Of a DNA stretch of 64,000 nt, positions 25,160-34,553 are shown piece by piece. This stretch comes from Chitinophaga niabensis. Its GTDB lineage: Bacteria; Bacteroidota; Bacteroidia; Chitinophagales; Chitinophagaceae. The translations under genes were made by a program, and so were the position numbers. Every line of letters starts with the position of its first letter. Position 1 is the first letter of the stretch. The notes below the pieces were generated by a model. It was given only the letters and a program-made list of their open reading frames with translations, had not been told where the DNA came from and did not search any database. The stretch spans positions 4,779,001-4,843,000 of the forward strand of contig NZ_CP154260.1 of assembly GCF_039545795.1 (NCBI RefSeq). The letters are read 5' to 3'.

Positions 25160-25190
25160 TTTTATCCATTATTTAACAAGTATAATCCAT
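25160..25190 (+). promoter_or_regulatory. AraC-type operator A, upstream of GH95
   Basis: Half-sites TTTTATCCAT (25160-25169) and TATAATCCAT (25181-25190); the TCCAT cores start exactly 21 bp apart. A matching site precedes the MFS gene and two precede susC, all in the same orientation relative to the gene they face. The inner TCCATTG overlaps the -33 ATTG. Confidence 0.6.
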
Positions 25191-25220
25191 TGCACAGTCC
25201 GGTAATACAGGATATTTTTG
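25189..25220 (+). promoter_or_regulatory. Candidate GH95 promoter
   Basis: ATTG (25189-25192), a 20-bp spacer, then TATTTTTG (25213-25220), a perfect -7 match. Start would fall near 25227, 24 bp before the ATG. Confidence 0.55.
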
Positions 25221-25250
25221 AGTTCCATCATTTAAACTGAATCAAGTTCC

Positions 25251-27572
25251 ATGTATAACCGCATTTTATTCATACTGTTGTCTTGCTTATCTGCATCTGT
25301 TCATGCACAGCAAAAGTCCTTAAAGTTATGGTATGATAAGCCGGCAAAATTATGGGAGGAAACTTTACCTCTTGGCAATGGCCGATTGGGAATGACCCCT
25401 GACGGCGGACTAACAAATGAAAAAATTGTGCTCAACGATATCACGCTCTGGTCAGGATCTGAGCAGGATGCAAATAATTATGAAGCTCACAAAAGCCTTC
25501 CGGCTATAAGAAAGTTGATCCTTGAAGGAAAAAATGATGAAGCACAGGAATTGGTAAACCGTGATTTTGTATGTAAAGGCCCCGGCTCCGGTGGCGCGCA
25601 GTGGGGAAAATACCAAACCCTGGGCGCTCTTGAGATCCATTATAACCATAAGGGCGGGGATGCCGTTCCGAAAGACTATAAACGCGAACTGTCCCTGGAC
25701 AGCGCCATTGCCAGCTGCAGTTATACTTTGAACCAGGTAAAATATAAAAGGGAATATTTTAGCAGTTTTGATGATGATGTGGATATCATAAAGATCAGCT
25801 CAGACAAATCCGGGATGATCAATTGCAGGATCGTCATTAACCGTCCTGAAAAGTTTACTGTTAAAACTGAGGGTCAACAGTTGCAGATGTCGGGGCAGCT
25901 TGATAATGGAACGGATGGTAAGGGAATGCAATACCTGGCCAGGGTAAGTGTTAAGCTAAAGGGAGGAAACTTACGTTCAGATCAAAACTCCCTGATCATT
26001 AAAGACGCAACGGAACTGATCATTTATGTTTCAGCAGCCACTGACTTCAGAGGGAATGCATTTAAAGAAAAAACGCAGCAATATCTGACGGGGGCGATGA
26101 ATAAGCCTTATGAAACACAGAAGGCCAGGCACATTGCCAGTTTCAGCAAACTGTTTAAAAGATTAAGCATCGATCTTGGATCTGGAAAAATAGAGGAGCA
26201 GCCCACCGATTCCCGTCTGGCGGCTTTTTACAAACGCTCTGAATTGGATCCGGGGATGGCCGCACTTTTTTTTCAGTATGGACGGTACCTTAGCATCAGC
26301 AGCACAAGGGTTGGCCTGCTCCCTCCAAACCTGCAGGGATTATGGGCTAAAGAGATTAACACACCCTGGAACGGAGATTACCATTTGGATGTGAACGTGC
26401 AGATGAACCATTGGCCTGTGGAAGTAGCTAATCTTTCAGAACTAAATCTTCCCCTCGCAGATCTGGTAAAGGGCCTGGTAAAACCTGGTGAAAGAACAGC
26501 AAAGGCATATTATAATGCTGAAGGCTGGATCGCCCATGTGATCACCAATGTATGGGGTTTTACAGAGCCGGGAGAAAGTGCATCCTGGGGAGCGGCCAAT
26601 GCAGGTTCAGGCTGGTTGTGCAACAATCTTTGGGAACATTATGCTTTTAGCATGGATCTGAAGTACCTCAAAGAGATCTATCCGGTGTTAAAAGGGTCTG
26701 CGCTATTCTATAAAAATGCACAGGTTAAAGATCCTAAAACGGGCTGGATGCTGACCTCCCCTTCTGTATCTCCGGAGAATACTTTTTACCTGCCAAACGG
26801 AAAGACTGCCAGTATTTCCATGGGGCCAACTATCGACAATCAGATCATCAGAGAACTGTTTAACAATGTGATCACCGCTTCTACGGTTTTAGGCATCGAT
26901 GCAGATTTCAGAAAAGAGCTGGAAAACCGATTGAAGCTGGTACCCCCTGCAGGCGTGATCAGTAAAGATGGCCGTATCCAGGAATGGATAGAGGATTATA
27001 AAGAAACAGATCCTCAGCATCGTCACATCTCCCACTTATATGGCCTGTATCCTGCCTCATTAATTACACCAACCCATACGCCGGCGCTGGCCCAGGCAGC
27101 CAGGAAAACCCTGGAAGTAAGAGGAGATGATGGCCCAAGCTGGACCATTGCATATAAATTATTGTTCTGGGCAAGACTTCAGGACGGCAACCGCGCTTTT
27201 AAACTTTTTAAAGAGCTGCTCAAACCTACCCTCAGGTTGGATATCAATTATGGAGCAGGCGGTGGAGTATACCCAAATATGTTGTCTGCCGGACCTCCAT
27301 TTCAGATAGACGGAAACTTTGGTGCCGCTGCCGGCCTGGCCGAAATGCTGATACAAAGTCATGATGGCTTTATCGACCTGATCCCTGCATTGCCAGATGC
27401 ATGGAAAGCCTATGGAAATGTAAAAGGTTTGAAAGCCCGTGGAAACTTCACTGTAGATATGAATTGGAAAGATGGAAAGATCATCACCTACAGGATCAGC
27501 TCAACAAAAGCAAAGAAAGTCAAAGTAAAAGTAAACGGGGAGATCAAAGAGGTCATTTCCAAAAGTAATTAG
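25251..27572 (+). CDS. GH95 alpha-L-fucosidase-type glycosidase
   Basis: A 773-aa secreted enzyme (signal ending ASVHAQ), full length for GH95. The N-terminal beta domain starts KLWYDKPAKLWEETLPLGNG. The (alpha/alpha)6 barrel carries the family's active-site blocks: NTPWNGDYHLDVNVQMNHWP (paired Asn), IQEWIEDYKETDPQHRHISH (general acid Glu), and PPFQIDGNFGAAAGLAEML (Asp that activates Asn). GH95 is an inverting family acting mostly on alpha-1,2-L-fucose, with some alpha-L-galactosidases. It converges on the GH36 gene and shares the operator found before susC and the MFS gene, so it is placed in the same regulon although on the other strand. Confidence 0.93.
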   Translation: MYNRILFILLSCLSASVHAQQKSLKLWYDKPAKLWEETLPLGNGRLGMTPDGGLTNEKIVLNDITLWSGSEQDANNYEAHKSLPAIRKLILEGKNDEAQELVNRDFVCKGPGSGGAQWGKYQTLGALEIHYNHKGGDAVPKDYKRELSLDSAIASCSYTLNQVKYKREYFSSFDDDVDIIKISSDKSGMINCRIVINRPEKFTVKTEGQQLQMSGQLDNGTDGKGMQYLARVSVKLKGGNLRSDQNSLIIKDATELIIYVSAATDFRGNAFKEKTQQYLTGAMNKPYETQKARHIASFSKLFKRLSIDLGSGKIEEQPTDSRLAAFYKRSELDPGMAALFFQYGRYLSISSTRVGLLPPNLQGLWAKEINTPWNGDYHLDVNVQMNHWPVEVANLSELNLPLADLVKGLVKPGERTAKAYYNAEGWIAHVITNVWGFTEPGESASWGAANAGSGWLCNNLWEHYAFSMDLKYLKEIYPVLKGSALFYKNAQVKDPKTGWMLTSPSVSPENTFYLPNGKTASISMGPTIDNQIIRELFNNVITASTVLGIDADFRKELENRLKLVPPAGVISKDGRIQEWIEDYKETDPQHRHISHLYGLYPASLITPTHTPALAQAARKTLEVRGDDGPSWTIAYKLLFWARLQDGNRAFKLFKELLKPTLRLDINYGAGGGVYPNMLSAGPPFQIDGNFGAAAGLAEMLIQSHDGFIDLIPALPDAWKAYGNVKGLKARGNFTVDMNWKDGKIITYRISSTKAKKVKVKVNGEIKEVISKSN

Positions 27573-27586
27573 GTCTTATGCAAAAC

Positions 27587-29764
27587 CTAATTACTTTCTA
27601 TTTCCAATATCACACTGGTTCTGCCTGTATTTACATGAGGATTAAAACCTATGGTCATCAGGAATTCCCCGGTATATGTTTTGGCCGGATCTATTGTTGA
27701 GCTGGTTCCGGGATATACATTCAGTTCTTTGATGCGATAGTGTTTGGCTGGATCCAACCCCTTTAACCGAACAGGAAATTTACTGCCCTGATCGTAACGG
27801 TTATTCACCAGGAAATTGAACATGACGGCAGAAGTTTTCGCTGAGTTCACATACAGCATGGATGCCAGGCTGCTCTCTGTTGGATTAGCCAACCGGTATT
27901 GATCACCTTGCCAGATGATAGATTTGATGTTGTTATATGTTTTTACTGCCTGCTGCACATAATTCAGATCATTGCCGTTCAGATGCTTTATTACAATATC
28001 AAAACCCAACTTACCCATCATAGCCACATCCGTACGAAATTTAATGGGTTGTTTGCCCCAATCGGTCACATGGTTGGAAGATGTGATGGCCGGATAAAAA
28101 TAGGAGTTCTGCCATTGGATAAAGATCCGTTCCAAAGGATCAGTATTGTCACTTGGCCAGAATTCCGTAAAGTATTTCAGGGCTGCATAATCTACACGGC
28201 CACCACCACCTGAGCAAAGCATCATGGGCACAGCCGGATATTTACTGCGTATCCTTTCCAGCACTTTATACAGACCGCGCATGTATTCAATATAAAAATG
28301 ATCCTGGTTGCCCAAAGTGGCAGAATAAGCATTGTAGATGACTGCATTACAATCCCATTTGATATATGCAAGTTCTGGATTTTTGGTCAGCAGATCATTG
28401 ACTACGCCGAACACAAAGTCCTGCACTTTAGGGTTGCTTAGGTCCAGTACAAGCTGGTTCCTGAAATAATATTCCTCGCGTTTGGGCTGCCTGATAACCC
28501 AATCAGGATGTTTTTCGTACAAATTACTTTTAGGGTTGACCATTTCAGGCTCAATCCAGATCCCGAATTTCACCCCATTGGCTTGTGCTTCCCTCACAAG
28601 AGAAGATATCCCGTTTGGCAGCTTGGCTTTATTTTCTTCCCAGTCGCCCAGGCCGGCAACATCGCCATTGCGCGGATACTTGTTGGCAAACCAGCCGTCA
28701 TCCAGCAGAAACATATCCACGCCCAGCTTTTTGGTATCCTTCAGCAGTTCAAATAGTTTGCTTTCCGAAAAGTCGAAATAAGTGGCTTCCCAGTTATTCA
28801 GCAATGTGAGTCTTGTTCCTTTGCCATCCAGCAATTTATATTGCCTGGCCCAGTTGTGCATGTTCCTGCTTGCAGTACCTTTTCCGGTGCTGGACAAGGT
28901 GTATAGGAATGCCGGTGTCTCAAATTCTTCATTTGGCTTAAGCGTGTATACAGAAGCATAATTATTGATGCCCGAGATGATCTTTAGATTGTCCTGATAA
29001 TCCAGCTCCAGGTCAGTCCTGAAATTCCCACTGTACTCCAGGGAACCATATAGTACAGTCCCTTCATCTTCTGTAGCAGGTTTATTCAATGACACCATAA
29101 ATACCGATGGCATAAACAAATTTGTTCTTGTGCCAAGTTTACTGTCTAACGTTTTTATACCATGGGTAACTTTTGATTCCTCAGGCTGCATTTCTTTAGC
29201 CCAGTCTCCATGGTATTGTGTCAGCCAGAATCCGCCATCTGCTTTCAGGTATAAGTTGGCTGATGCATATTTGTGTAATAAAACATTCCCTTTTTCCCGA
29301 TGTTTAACGATACTCCATTGCTCAACCACATCATCTCTGAAATAGGTTTTATAATAAAGCGTTACCTGGAAATCATAGACAGGATCTTTCAAAAGTACCG
29401 TAGTCAAAGACACATCGTCATCCACTTTTGTTACATGATGGCTCACGTACCGTAAGTCGAGCGAATTATTCCCATCTGCATGGCTGACACTTATCGCAGG
29501 TTCAAACAGGCTTTTAGACCCTGAAGTGGCATAGGCTGCATTCAGGCTACCAGTATAGTCTCCCGCCTGCTTGTAAGCAGCCGGAATGTGTGCATATTCT
29601 TCCGTGCCGGACAATTTCCTGCCAAAGTAAATAGTAGCGAGGTTCCTTTTGGCATCAGCCTGAAGTACCAGAGCATTATGCCTGGTCTCTATTGGAATGA
29701 TAGTTTGACCAACACTCTGGAGTGTACATATCATCAATAAAGCTGCAGGGATAAATTGTTTCAT
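27587..29764 (-). CDS. GH36 alpha-galactosidase
   Basis: Starting at the second ATG (29764) the protein is 725 aa with a signal ending SVGQ; an ATG 9 bp earlier is also possible. The GH36 core is complete: FLLDDGWFANKYPRNGDVAG, KFGIWIEPEMVNPKSNLY, AYIKWDCNAVIYN with the nucleophile Asp, and TEFWPSDNTDPLERIFIQW with the acid/base Asp. It should release terminal alpha-linked galactose in the periplasm. It is the last gene of the operon, 18 bp after the DUF5107/TPR gene. Confidence 0.93.
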   Translation of the reverse strand: MKQFIPAALLMICTLQSVGQTIIPIETRHNALVLQADAKRNLATIYFGRKLSGTEEYAHIPAAYKQAGDYTGSLNAAYATSGSKSLFEPAISVSHADGNNSLDLRYVSHHVTKVDDDVSLTTVLLKDPVYDFQVTLYYKTYFRDDVVEQWSIVKHREKGNVLLHKYASANLYLKADGGFWLTQYHGDWAKEMQPEESKVTHGIKTLDSKLGTRTNLFMPSVFMVSLNKPATEDEGTVLYGSLEYSGNFRTDLELDYQDNLKIISGINNYASVYTLKPNEEFETPAFLYTLSSTGKGTASRNMHNWARQYKLLDGKGTRLTLLNNWEATYFDFSESKLFELLKDTKKLGVDMFLLDDGWFANKYPRNGDVAGLGDWEENKAKLPNGISSLVREAQANGVKFGIWIEPEMVNPKSNLYEKHPDWVIRQPKREEYYFRNQLVLDLSNPKVQDFVFGVVNDLLTKNPELAYIKWDCNAVIYNAYSATLGNQDHFYIEYMRGLYKVLERIRSKYPAVPMMLCSGGGGRVDYAALKYFTEFWPSDNTDPLERIFIQWQNSYFYPAITSSNHVTDWGKQPIKFRTDVAMMGKLGFDIVIKHLNGNDLNYVQQAVKTYNNIKSIIWQGDQYRLANPTESSLASMLYVNSAKTSAVMFNFLVNNRYDQGSKFPVRLKGLDPAKHYRIKELNVYPGTSSTIDPAKTYTGEFLMTIGFNPHVNTGRTSVILEIESN

Positions 29765-29782
29765 GTAATTCATGTGGTCTAA

Positions 29783-32700
29783 CTAATCTATAAGATCTAT
29801 TATCGGTTTCTGGATTTCAAGATGTTGTTTAGCTCCCAGGTGTTCAGCATCAAGACTGAGCACATCAAGGAACGAACGGTTCGCCAGTTCATTTGACCCT
29901 AATCCCAGGTATCCCAGACCACTAATGAAAAGGCAATGGACCTTATTCCTCATTTGGAGATCATCTTCAAATACCAGCAGATTGGGTAGTGAAACAGCAA
30001 AATAATCAATTTTTACATCGTCTGTCATGTGTTGCAGGCCATAATTGACCAGGCGTTTAAAAATTCCGGTTGCTTTTTCCTGATCTCCCAGCTTTTTCCA
30101 TGCCAGCCCCTGGTAAAAGATCTTGTCCGGTTGCTGATCATTATAGAAAATAGCGGCAGCAGGTTCCGTACTCCCGATAGTCGCTTTTTGGAAATAAGTA
30201 ATGGCCTGCTGCTGATCACCGAGGTCATTAAAAGCGCAGCCCATCAGGTAAAATATCTCGTTCTCCTGTGTTCCGAACAACTTTCCTTCACCCAGGTTAT
30301 GGGGATAGATCTGGGCCTGTTTCAACAGTTCAATGGCTTGCCCGGGATGCCCATCTGCAATCATCATCTTTGCTGTTTGTACCAGCGCATACACATACTG
30401 TCCGGAAGCTTTACCTTCTCCGCCTTCCCAGGGATGGAACTGCCTGTTCCTGAGCAGTTGTATGGCTTTGGCATGATCACCAATAAAATTATAGATCGTA
30501 ATCATTTCCAGGTAAACATCATCCCTTCGAGCAGCGGTTTCCTGATGTTTCACCAAAAACTTCAGCCTTTCCCAGGGCGTATGGTTCAATCTTTTGTAGA
30601 GTTGGTGAAGCTCCATCAGTACACGATCATCTTCGGGATCCAGCTCAAATGCTTTTTCAAAGCACATTAAAGCTTTCTGCTGATCATTCAGCTTATTAAA
30701 ATATGCAATGCCAAGATTTCTCCATACCGTTGGGAAACCGGGATCTGTCTTGGCAGCGTTCTCCCAATAATGTATGGCAAGTAAATACTGGCGCTTGTCG
30801 TAAAACAGGTTACCCAGGTAATAAGGGGCCCGGGGATCTTCCGGACGAAGTGATATGGCCAGCTGCAAAGCGTTTATATCTTCCAGCCTATTTGGAAAAC
30901 ATAAATAAGGATCTGCTTCAGCTGCTTTGCTGAGCAGGTCTTCGGCCTTATCCTTCTTGTGCAGGTGATGAGCAAACAGGGCCATATGATAATACACCAT
31001 CGGATGAGTTCCTGTTTGTTTAACTGCATGCCGGAGCAGGTCTGATGCTTCACCATACAATCCTGCCGCAGCATAATCCAGCGCGTAGGTAATAAAATTA
31101 TGCTCATATCCCCTGGACAGTTTCAGCAGCTCTTCCAAAGCAGCGCTACATGCAGCAGTTTGAAATGTTGCCCCCAAAGCCAGTGAAAGTTCATATAGTG
31201 CGCCCAAATTAAACGGATCTCTGATCAGAGCAGCTTTGCAGACTGAGATGGCCTGATCATATTGTCCCATCTTCCTGTATGCAGCAGCTTTGATAACGTA
31301 GGCTTTGCTATTGTTGGCATTACTATCTATTGCAGCATTGATGTGTTCTAAGGCCAGTTCGTGATCTCCCCGGGCTATGTCTATCTGCGCTACGGCAAAG
31401 TATCCACTGTCTTTCCAGGCTTTACCCCATGTTGCTTTATAAAAAAACTGATAGGCTTCATCAGGCTTATTCTGGAACTTAAGGCTTAAAGCCAGGTTGT
31501 AATAAGGCTCCGTATCATAAGGGTTTGGATTGCGCTGTGTACTTGTCTGGATGGCCTTTCTGAAATAGGGTTCGCTTTGGCCAAACTGACCTCTCCGCAG
31601 GTACCAAAGGCCTAGTGCATTGTTACACCTGATGTCCTGAGGATCACGTTTTAAGGCTTCTTCATAATAGGGCACCGGGCTATAGGTTGCGTGACGATAT
31701 TGTTCGAGGTGCTGGCCAGCTAAAAATAACTGTTCATTATTTTCCGCCAGTTCAGGTGCAACTGCTGGTTTTGCAGCTTCCGGGATCGCATTCATTTTAT
31801 TGGCTGCCGGTTCGTACCTGATGAGCTCATTGCCCTTTTCGGAGTGGATGATCAATAACAAACCGTTTTCCTTTACCGCTTCCGGCAGGTTTATTTTTTT
31901 GACATACACCTGCTTTGGATCAATACTTACCTGATCGTTGAAGAGTTCAGTTCCTTCATAAAAGAGCTGAATGCGTATGTCTTTCTGAAATGAAGTTACA
32001 TAGATCTTTAGTTCTGCTAAGCCCTCGTGTACGTCCAATGCCAGCAAGATATCCCGGGTAGCATTTTTTACCATACCCAATTCCCGGTAGGGCATAAAAT
32101 ACTGGGTAAAGGATTTTTCTTCATTCGGCAACAGCCAGGTAAAATCCGGCTGATTGTCTGTAAACATACCGGTCATCAGTTCTATATAAGGCCCGTCTTC
32201 ATCAGTAAGGTTCCTGTCCCAGGCCTGTCCAAAATCACTATGCCCCCATGTCCACTGCTTTTTACCGGGAGAAACATGGTGGTTGGCCACATGAAGTAAT
32301 CCACCCCTTGAATCGTGTTCGTAGCCGCCTACAAAGTCATAAGCAGAATTAATGGCCATGTAGGAAGTAGGGACGGGAATATTCTTATACATAGATATAT
32401 CTGTTCCCGGGGCATAATTTACTTTGTAATAAGTGCCGGTGGCAATTGGAAAAGTGGATACATCACGTTTGCCGTGATCAAACACAGCATTCACATCGGG
32501 AGGAAATACAGACTGATAATGGTCATTAACCTTTACGGCCGGATTGGCCCACCAGAGAAAAGTCTGGGGTAAGCTCGAGCGGTTAAGCAGCTTAGCTTTG
32601 ATCTCAATATAGGCTTTACCGGGATGTAATGTAAAACCAGCAAGCCCCTTTGTGTGGAACATCTGCTCCACTTCGTTCACCCATACGGTCATGCTTCCGT

Positions 32701-33124
32701 CTGGATTTTCTTCAATCTTATAATCCACAGGATCAAATGTACTGGGACGATGGTGCTGGGGCCAGTTGAACTCGATCCCTCCTGATATCCATGGGCCTGT
32801 AAGTCCCACCAGCGCAGGTTTGATCACCTGATTGTAGTAAATAAAATGCCGCTGTTTGATCTTATCATATGCCATCTGTATCCTGCCTCCAAGTTCCGGC
32901 AGGATCATGATCTTCAGGTATTCGTTCTCCAGGAAAAGTCCTTTATAAGCCTTGTCAGCTTTTTCATCATATATCTTTTCGATAACCGGGTTAGGATAAA
33001 CTACGCCACTGCTGCCCTGGTAAATGCGTTTTTCAAAGAACATAGGGTTCTTGTCTGGTTTACCGATACCATAGGTGGGTATGATCACTTCTTCTTCCCA
33101 CACGTTTACTTGTGCTGTTTTCAT
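29783..33124 (-). CDS. DUF5107 domain protein with C-terminal TPR array
   Basis: A 1113-aa protein with no signal peptide or membrane segment, so cytoplasmic. Residues about 10-370 are DUF5107: PNPVIEKIYDEKADKAYKGL, ILPELGGRIQMAYDKIKQRH, WISGGIEFNWPQHHRP and VNEVEQMFHTKGLAGFTLHP. The domain reads like a galactose-mutarotase-type beta-supersandwich, and the invariant-looking Glu and His pairs are candidate catalytic residues. From about residue 455 to the end there are at least ten TPR-type helical pairs (NALGLWYLRRGQFGQSEPYF, AYVIKAAAYRKMGQYDQAIS). Function is unproven. It lies 1 bp after the MFS gene, which points to an imported oligosaccharide. Confidence 0.85.
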   Translation of the reverse strand: MKTAQVNVWEEEVIIPTYGIGKPDKNPMFFEKRIYQGSSGVVYPNPVIEKIYDEKADKAYKGLFLENEYLKIMILPELGGRIQMAYDKIKQRHFIYYNQVIKPALVGLTGPWISGGIEFNWPQHHRPSTFDPVDYKIEENPDGSMTVWVNEVEQMFHTKGLAGFTLHPGKAYIEIKAKLLNRSSLPQTFLWWANPAVKVNDHYQSVFPPDVNAVFDHGKRDVSTFPIATGTYYKVNYAPGTDISMYKNIPVPTSYMAINSAYDFVGGYEHDSRGGLLHVANHHVSPGKKQWTWGHSDFGQAWDRNLTDEDGPYIELMTGMFTDNQPDFTWLLPNEEKSFTQYFMPYRELGMVKNATRDILLALDVHEGLAELKIYVTSFQKDIRIQLFYEGTELFNDQVSIDPKQVYVKKINLPEAVKENGLLLIIHSEKGNELIRYEPAANKMNAIPEAAKPAVAPELAENNEQLFLAGQHLEQYRHATYSPVPYYEEALKRDPQDIRCNNALGLWYLRRGQFGQSEPYFRKAIQTSTQRNPNPYDTEPYYNLALSLKFQNKPDEAYQFFYKATWGKAWKDSGYFAVAQIDIARGDHELALEHINAAIDSNANNSKAYVIKAAAYRKMGQYDQAISVCKAALIRDPFNLGALYELSLALGATFQTAACSAALEELLKLSRGYEHNFITYALDYAAAGLYGEASDLLRHAVKQTGTHPMVYYHMALFAHHLHKKDKAEDLLSKAAEADPYLCFPNRLEDINALQLAISLRPEDPRAPYYLGNLFYDKRQYLLAIHYWENAAKTDPGFPTVWRNLGIAYFNKLNDQQKALMCFEKAFELDPEDDRVLMELHQLYKRLNHTPWERLKFLVKHQETAARRDDVYLEMITIYNFIGDHAKAIQLLRNRQFHPWEGGEGKASGQYVYALVQTAKMMIADGHPGQAIELLKQAQIYPHNLGEGKLFGTQENEIFYLMGCAFNDLGDQQQAITYFQKATIGSTEPAAAIFYNDQQPDKIFYQGLAWKKLGDQEKATGIFKRLVNYGLQHMTDDVKIDYFAVSLPNLLVFEDDLQMRNKVHCLFISGLGYLGLGSNELANRSFLDVLSLDAEHLGAKQHLEIQKPIIDLID

Positions 33125-33125
33125 A

Positions 33126-34472
33126 CTAATGTCTTATTAAATTGTCTTCAAGTTCTTCAAGGGTTTGTCCTTTGGTTTCCCTGACTTTCCTTAACACAAA
33201 GAGAAAGCCCAGGAAACAGATGCCTGCATAGAGATAGAACGGCCCGTATGCACCTAATTTTTTAGCGAGGATAGGAAATGTAAACACCAGGATAAAGTAG
33301 GCACCCCAAAGAGAAACAATGGCCACTGATGAAGCCATGCCCCTTATCTTGTTTGGAAAGATCTCTGAGATCAACACCCAGGTTACCGGCGCCAGGGAAA
33401 TCGCATACATGCTAATGGCCAATAAAACAAAAATGGAAACCATACCTGCGGGGAACTGTTTTTGCAGCATAAACGCCAGGATGATGTATACGATAGATAA
33501 TCCCAATGAGCCGATCAGCATCAGTGGGCGGCGGCCCAATTTATCCACCTGCCACATGGCCAGCAGGGTAAACACCAGGTTCACAAATCCGATCGCAACA
33601 GTTTCAAAAAGCTGCCTGTCGAGATTTGCTCCAACAGATTCAAATATGGTGGAAGTATAATTGAACACCACATTGATCCCGCAGAACTGCTGGAATACTG
33701 CTAAAGTGATCCCAACAGCTACGGCAGGCCGCACACGTTTATCAAATAGTTCTCTATAAGTGTGTTTAGTAGTACCAGTCAACGATCTTTGAATGGCCGA
33801 AACTGTACTTTCAACAAATTCTGCTGAGCCAATTTTATCTAAAACTGCCCGGGCTGCTACAGCCTGTCCATCTTTCAGTAGCCAACGCGGGCTTTCTGGA
33901 AGCCACATCACACCTAATAAAAAGAAAACAGAAGGTACTGTTCCCAATCCAAACATCCACCTCCAGGCATTTTCACCCGTATCAGCCAAAAAGTAATTCA
34001 CCAGGTTGGTGACCAGGATCCCGATCACCACAGTCAATTGGTTGATCGCTACATTCCGGCCCCGTACTTTTGCAGGTGAGATCTCAGCAATGTACATCGG
34101 GCATAACATAGATGCCATTCCAACGCCGATCCCTGCGGCAAAGCGCATCAGCATGAAGAAAGTAAGGCCTGGGGAAAATGCTATTGCGATAGAGGAAATG
34201 GCGAAAATAAAAGCAGCGAGCATCAAGCCGGGTTTTCTGCCATATCTGTCAGCCAGCTTTCCGGCAATTAAACAGCCCACTATGCATCCTAAAGCTAAGG
34301 AGCCTGTTAAAAAACCCTCCCACCAGGCATCCAGCATAAACTGTTCTCTCAGGAACGGCAAGGCTCCAGATATCACTGCAAAGTCGAACCCAAACAAATA
34401 ACCGCCGAGGGCAGAGATGAATGAAATTCCAATAATGTACCTGCTGTTGAATGTGTTTTTATTGTCCGTCAT
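33126..34472 (-). CDS. Sugar porter family MFS transporter
   Basis: A 448-aa inner-membrane transporter with twelve predicted helices. Sugar-porter marks are present: YLFGFDFAVISGALPFL in helix 1, DRYGRKPGLM in loop 2-3, PESPRWLLKDG after helix 6, QQFCGINVVFNYTSTIF in helix 7 and DKLGRRPLM in loop 8-9. It is likely to import galactose or a short oligosaccharide released in the periplasm. The next gene starts 1 bp after its stop, so the two are translationally linked. Its own promoter with an AraC-type operator lies just upstream, inside the operon. Confidence 0.93.
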   Translation of the reverse strand: MTDNKNTFNSRYIIGISFISALGGYLFGFDFAVISGALPFLREQFMLDAWWEGFLTGSLALGCIVGCLIAGKLADRYGRKPGLMLAAFIFAISSIAIAFSPGLTFFMLMRFAAGIGVGMASMLCPMYIAEISPAKVRGRNVAINQLTVVIGILVTNLVNYFLADTGENAWRWMFGLGTVPSVFFLLGVMWLPESPRWLLKDGQAVAARAVLDKIGSAEFVESTVSAIQRSLTGTTKHTYRELFDKRVRPAVAVGITLAVFQQFCGINVVFNYTSTIFESVGANLDRQLFETVAIGFVNLVFTLLAMWQVDKLGRRPLMLIGSLGLSIVYIILAFMLQKQFPAGMVSIFVLLAISMYAISLAPVTWVLISEIFPNKIRGMASSVAIVSLWGAYFILVFTFPILAKKLGAYGPFYLYAGICFLGFLFVLRKVRETKGQTLEELEDNLIRH

Positions 34473-34489
34473 GTCATTTCTTGGTTATT

Positions 34490-34521
34490 TAAAGTTGTCT
34501 TTTTGTTATAAGTTGAACAAT
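34490..34521 (-). promoter_or_regulatory. Candidate internal promoter before MFS gene
   Basis: On the minus strand ATTG (34521-34518), a 20-bp spacer, then CAACTTTA (34497-34490), which matches four of the six fixed bases of TAnnTTTG. The -33 element overlaps the inner operator half-site, as in front of GH95. Confidence 0.4.
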
Positions 34522-34550
34522 GGATATATTCAGTTAAACCATGGACTATA
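34520..34550 (-). promoter_or_regulatory. AraC-type operator B, upstream of MFS
   Basis: On the minus strand, half-sites TATAGTCCAT (34550-34541) and ATATATCCAT (34529-34520) with TCCAT cores 21 bp apart. The first is identical to the distal susC half-site. The region between the half-sites also shares TTTAAC with the GH95 operator. Confidence 0.6.
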
Positions 34551-34553
34551 TGC

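Noticed and set aside
30029..30670. Plus-strand frame of 213 codons over the TPR array
   Set aside because: Antisense to repeated TPR codons of a well-supported gene; no independent features.
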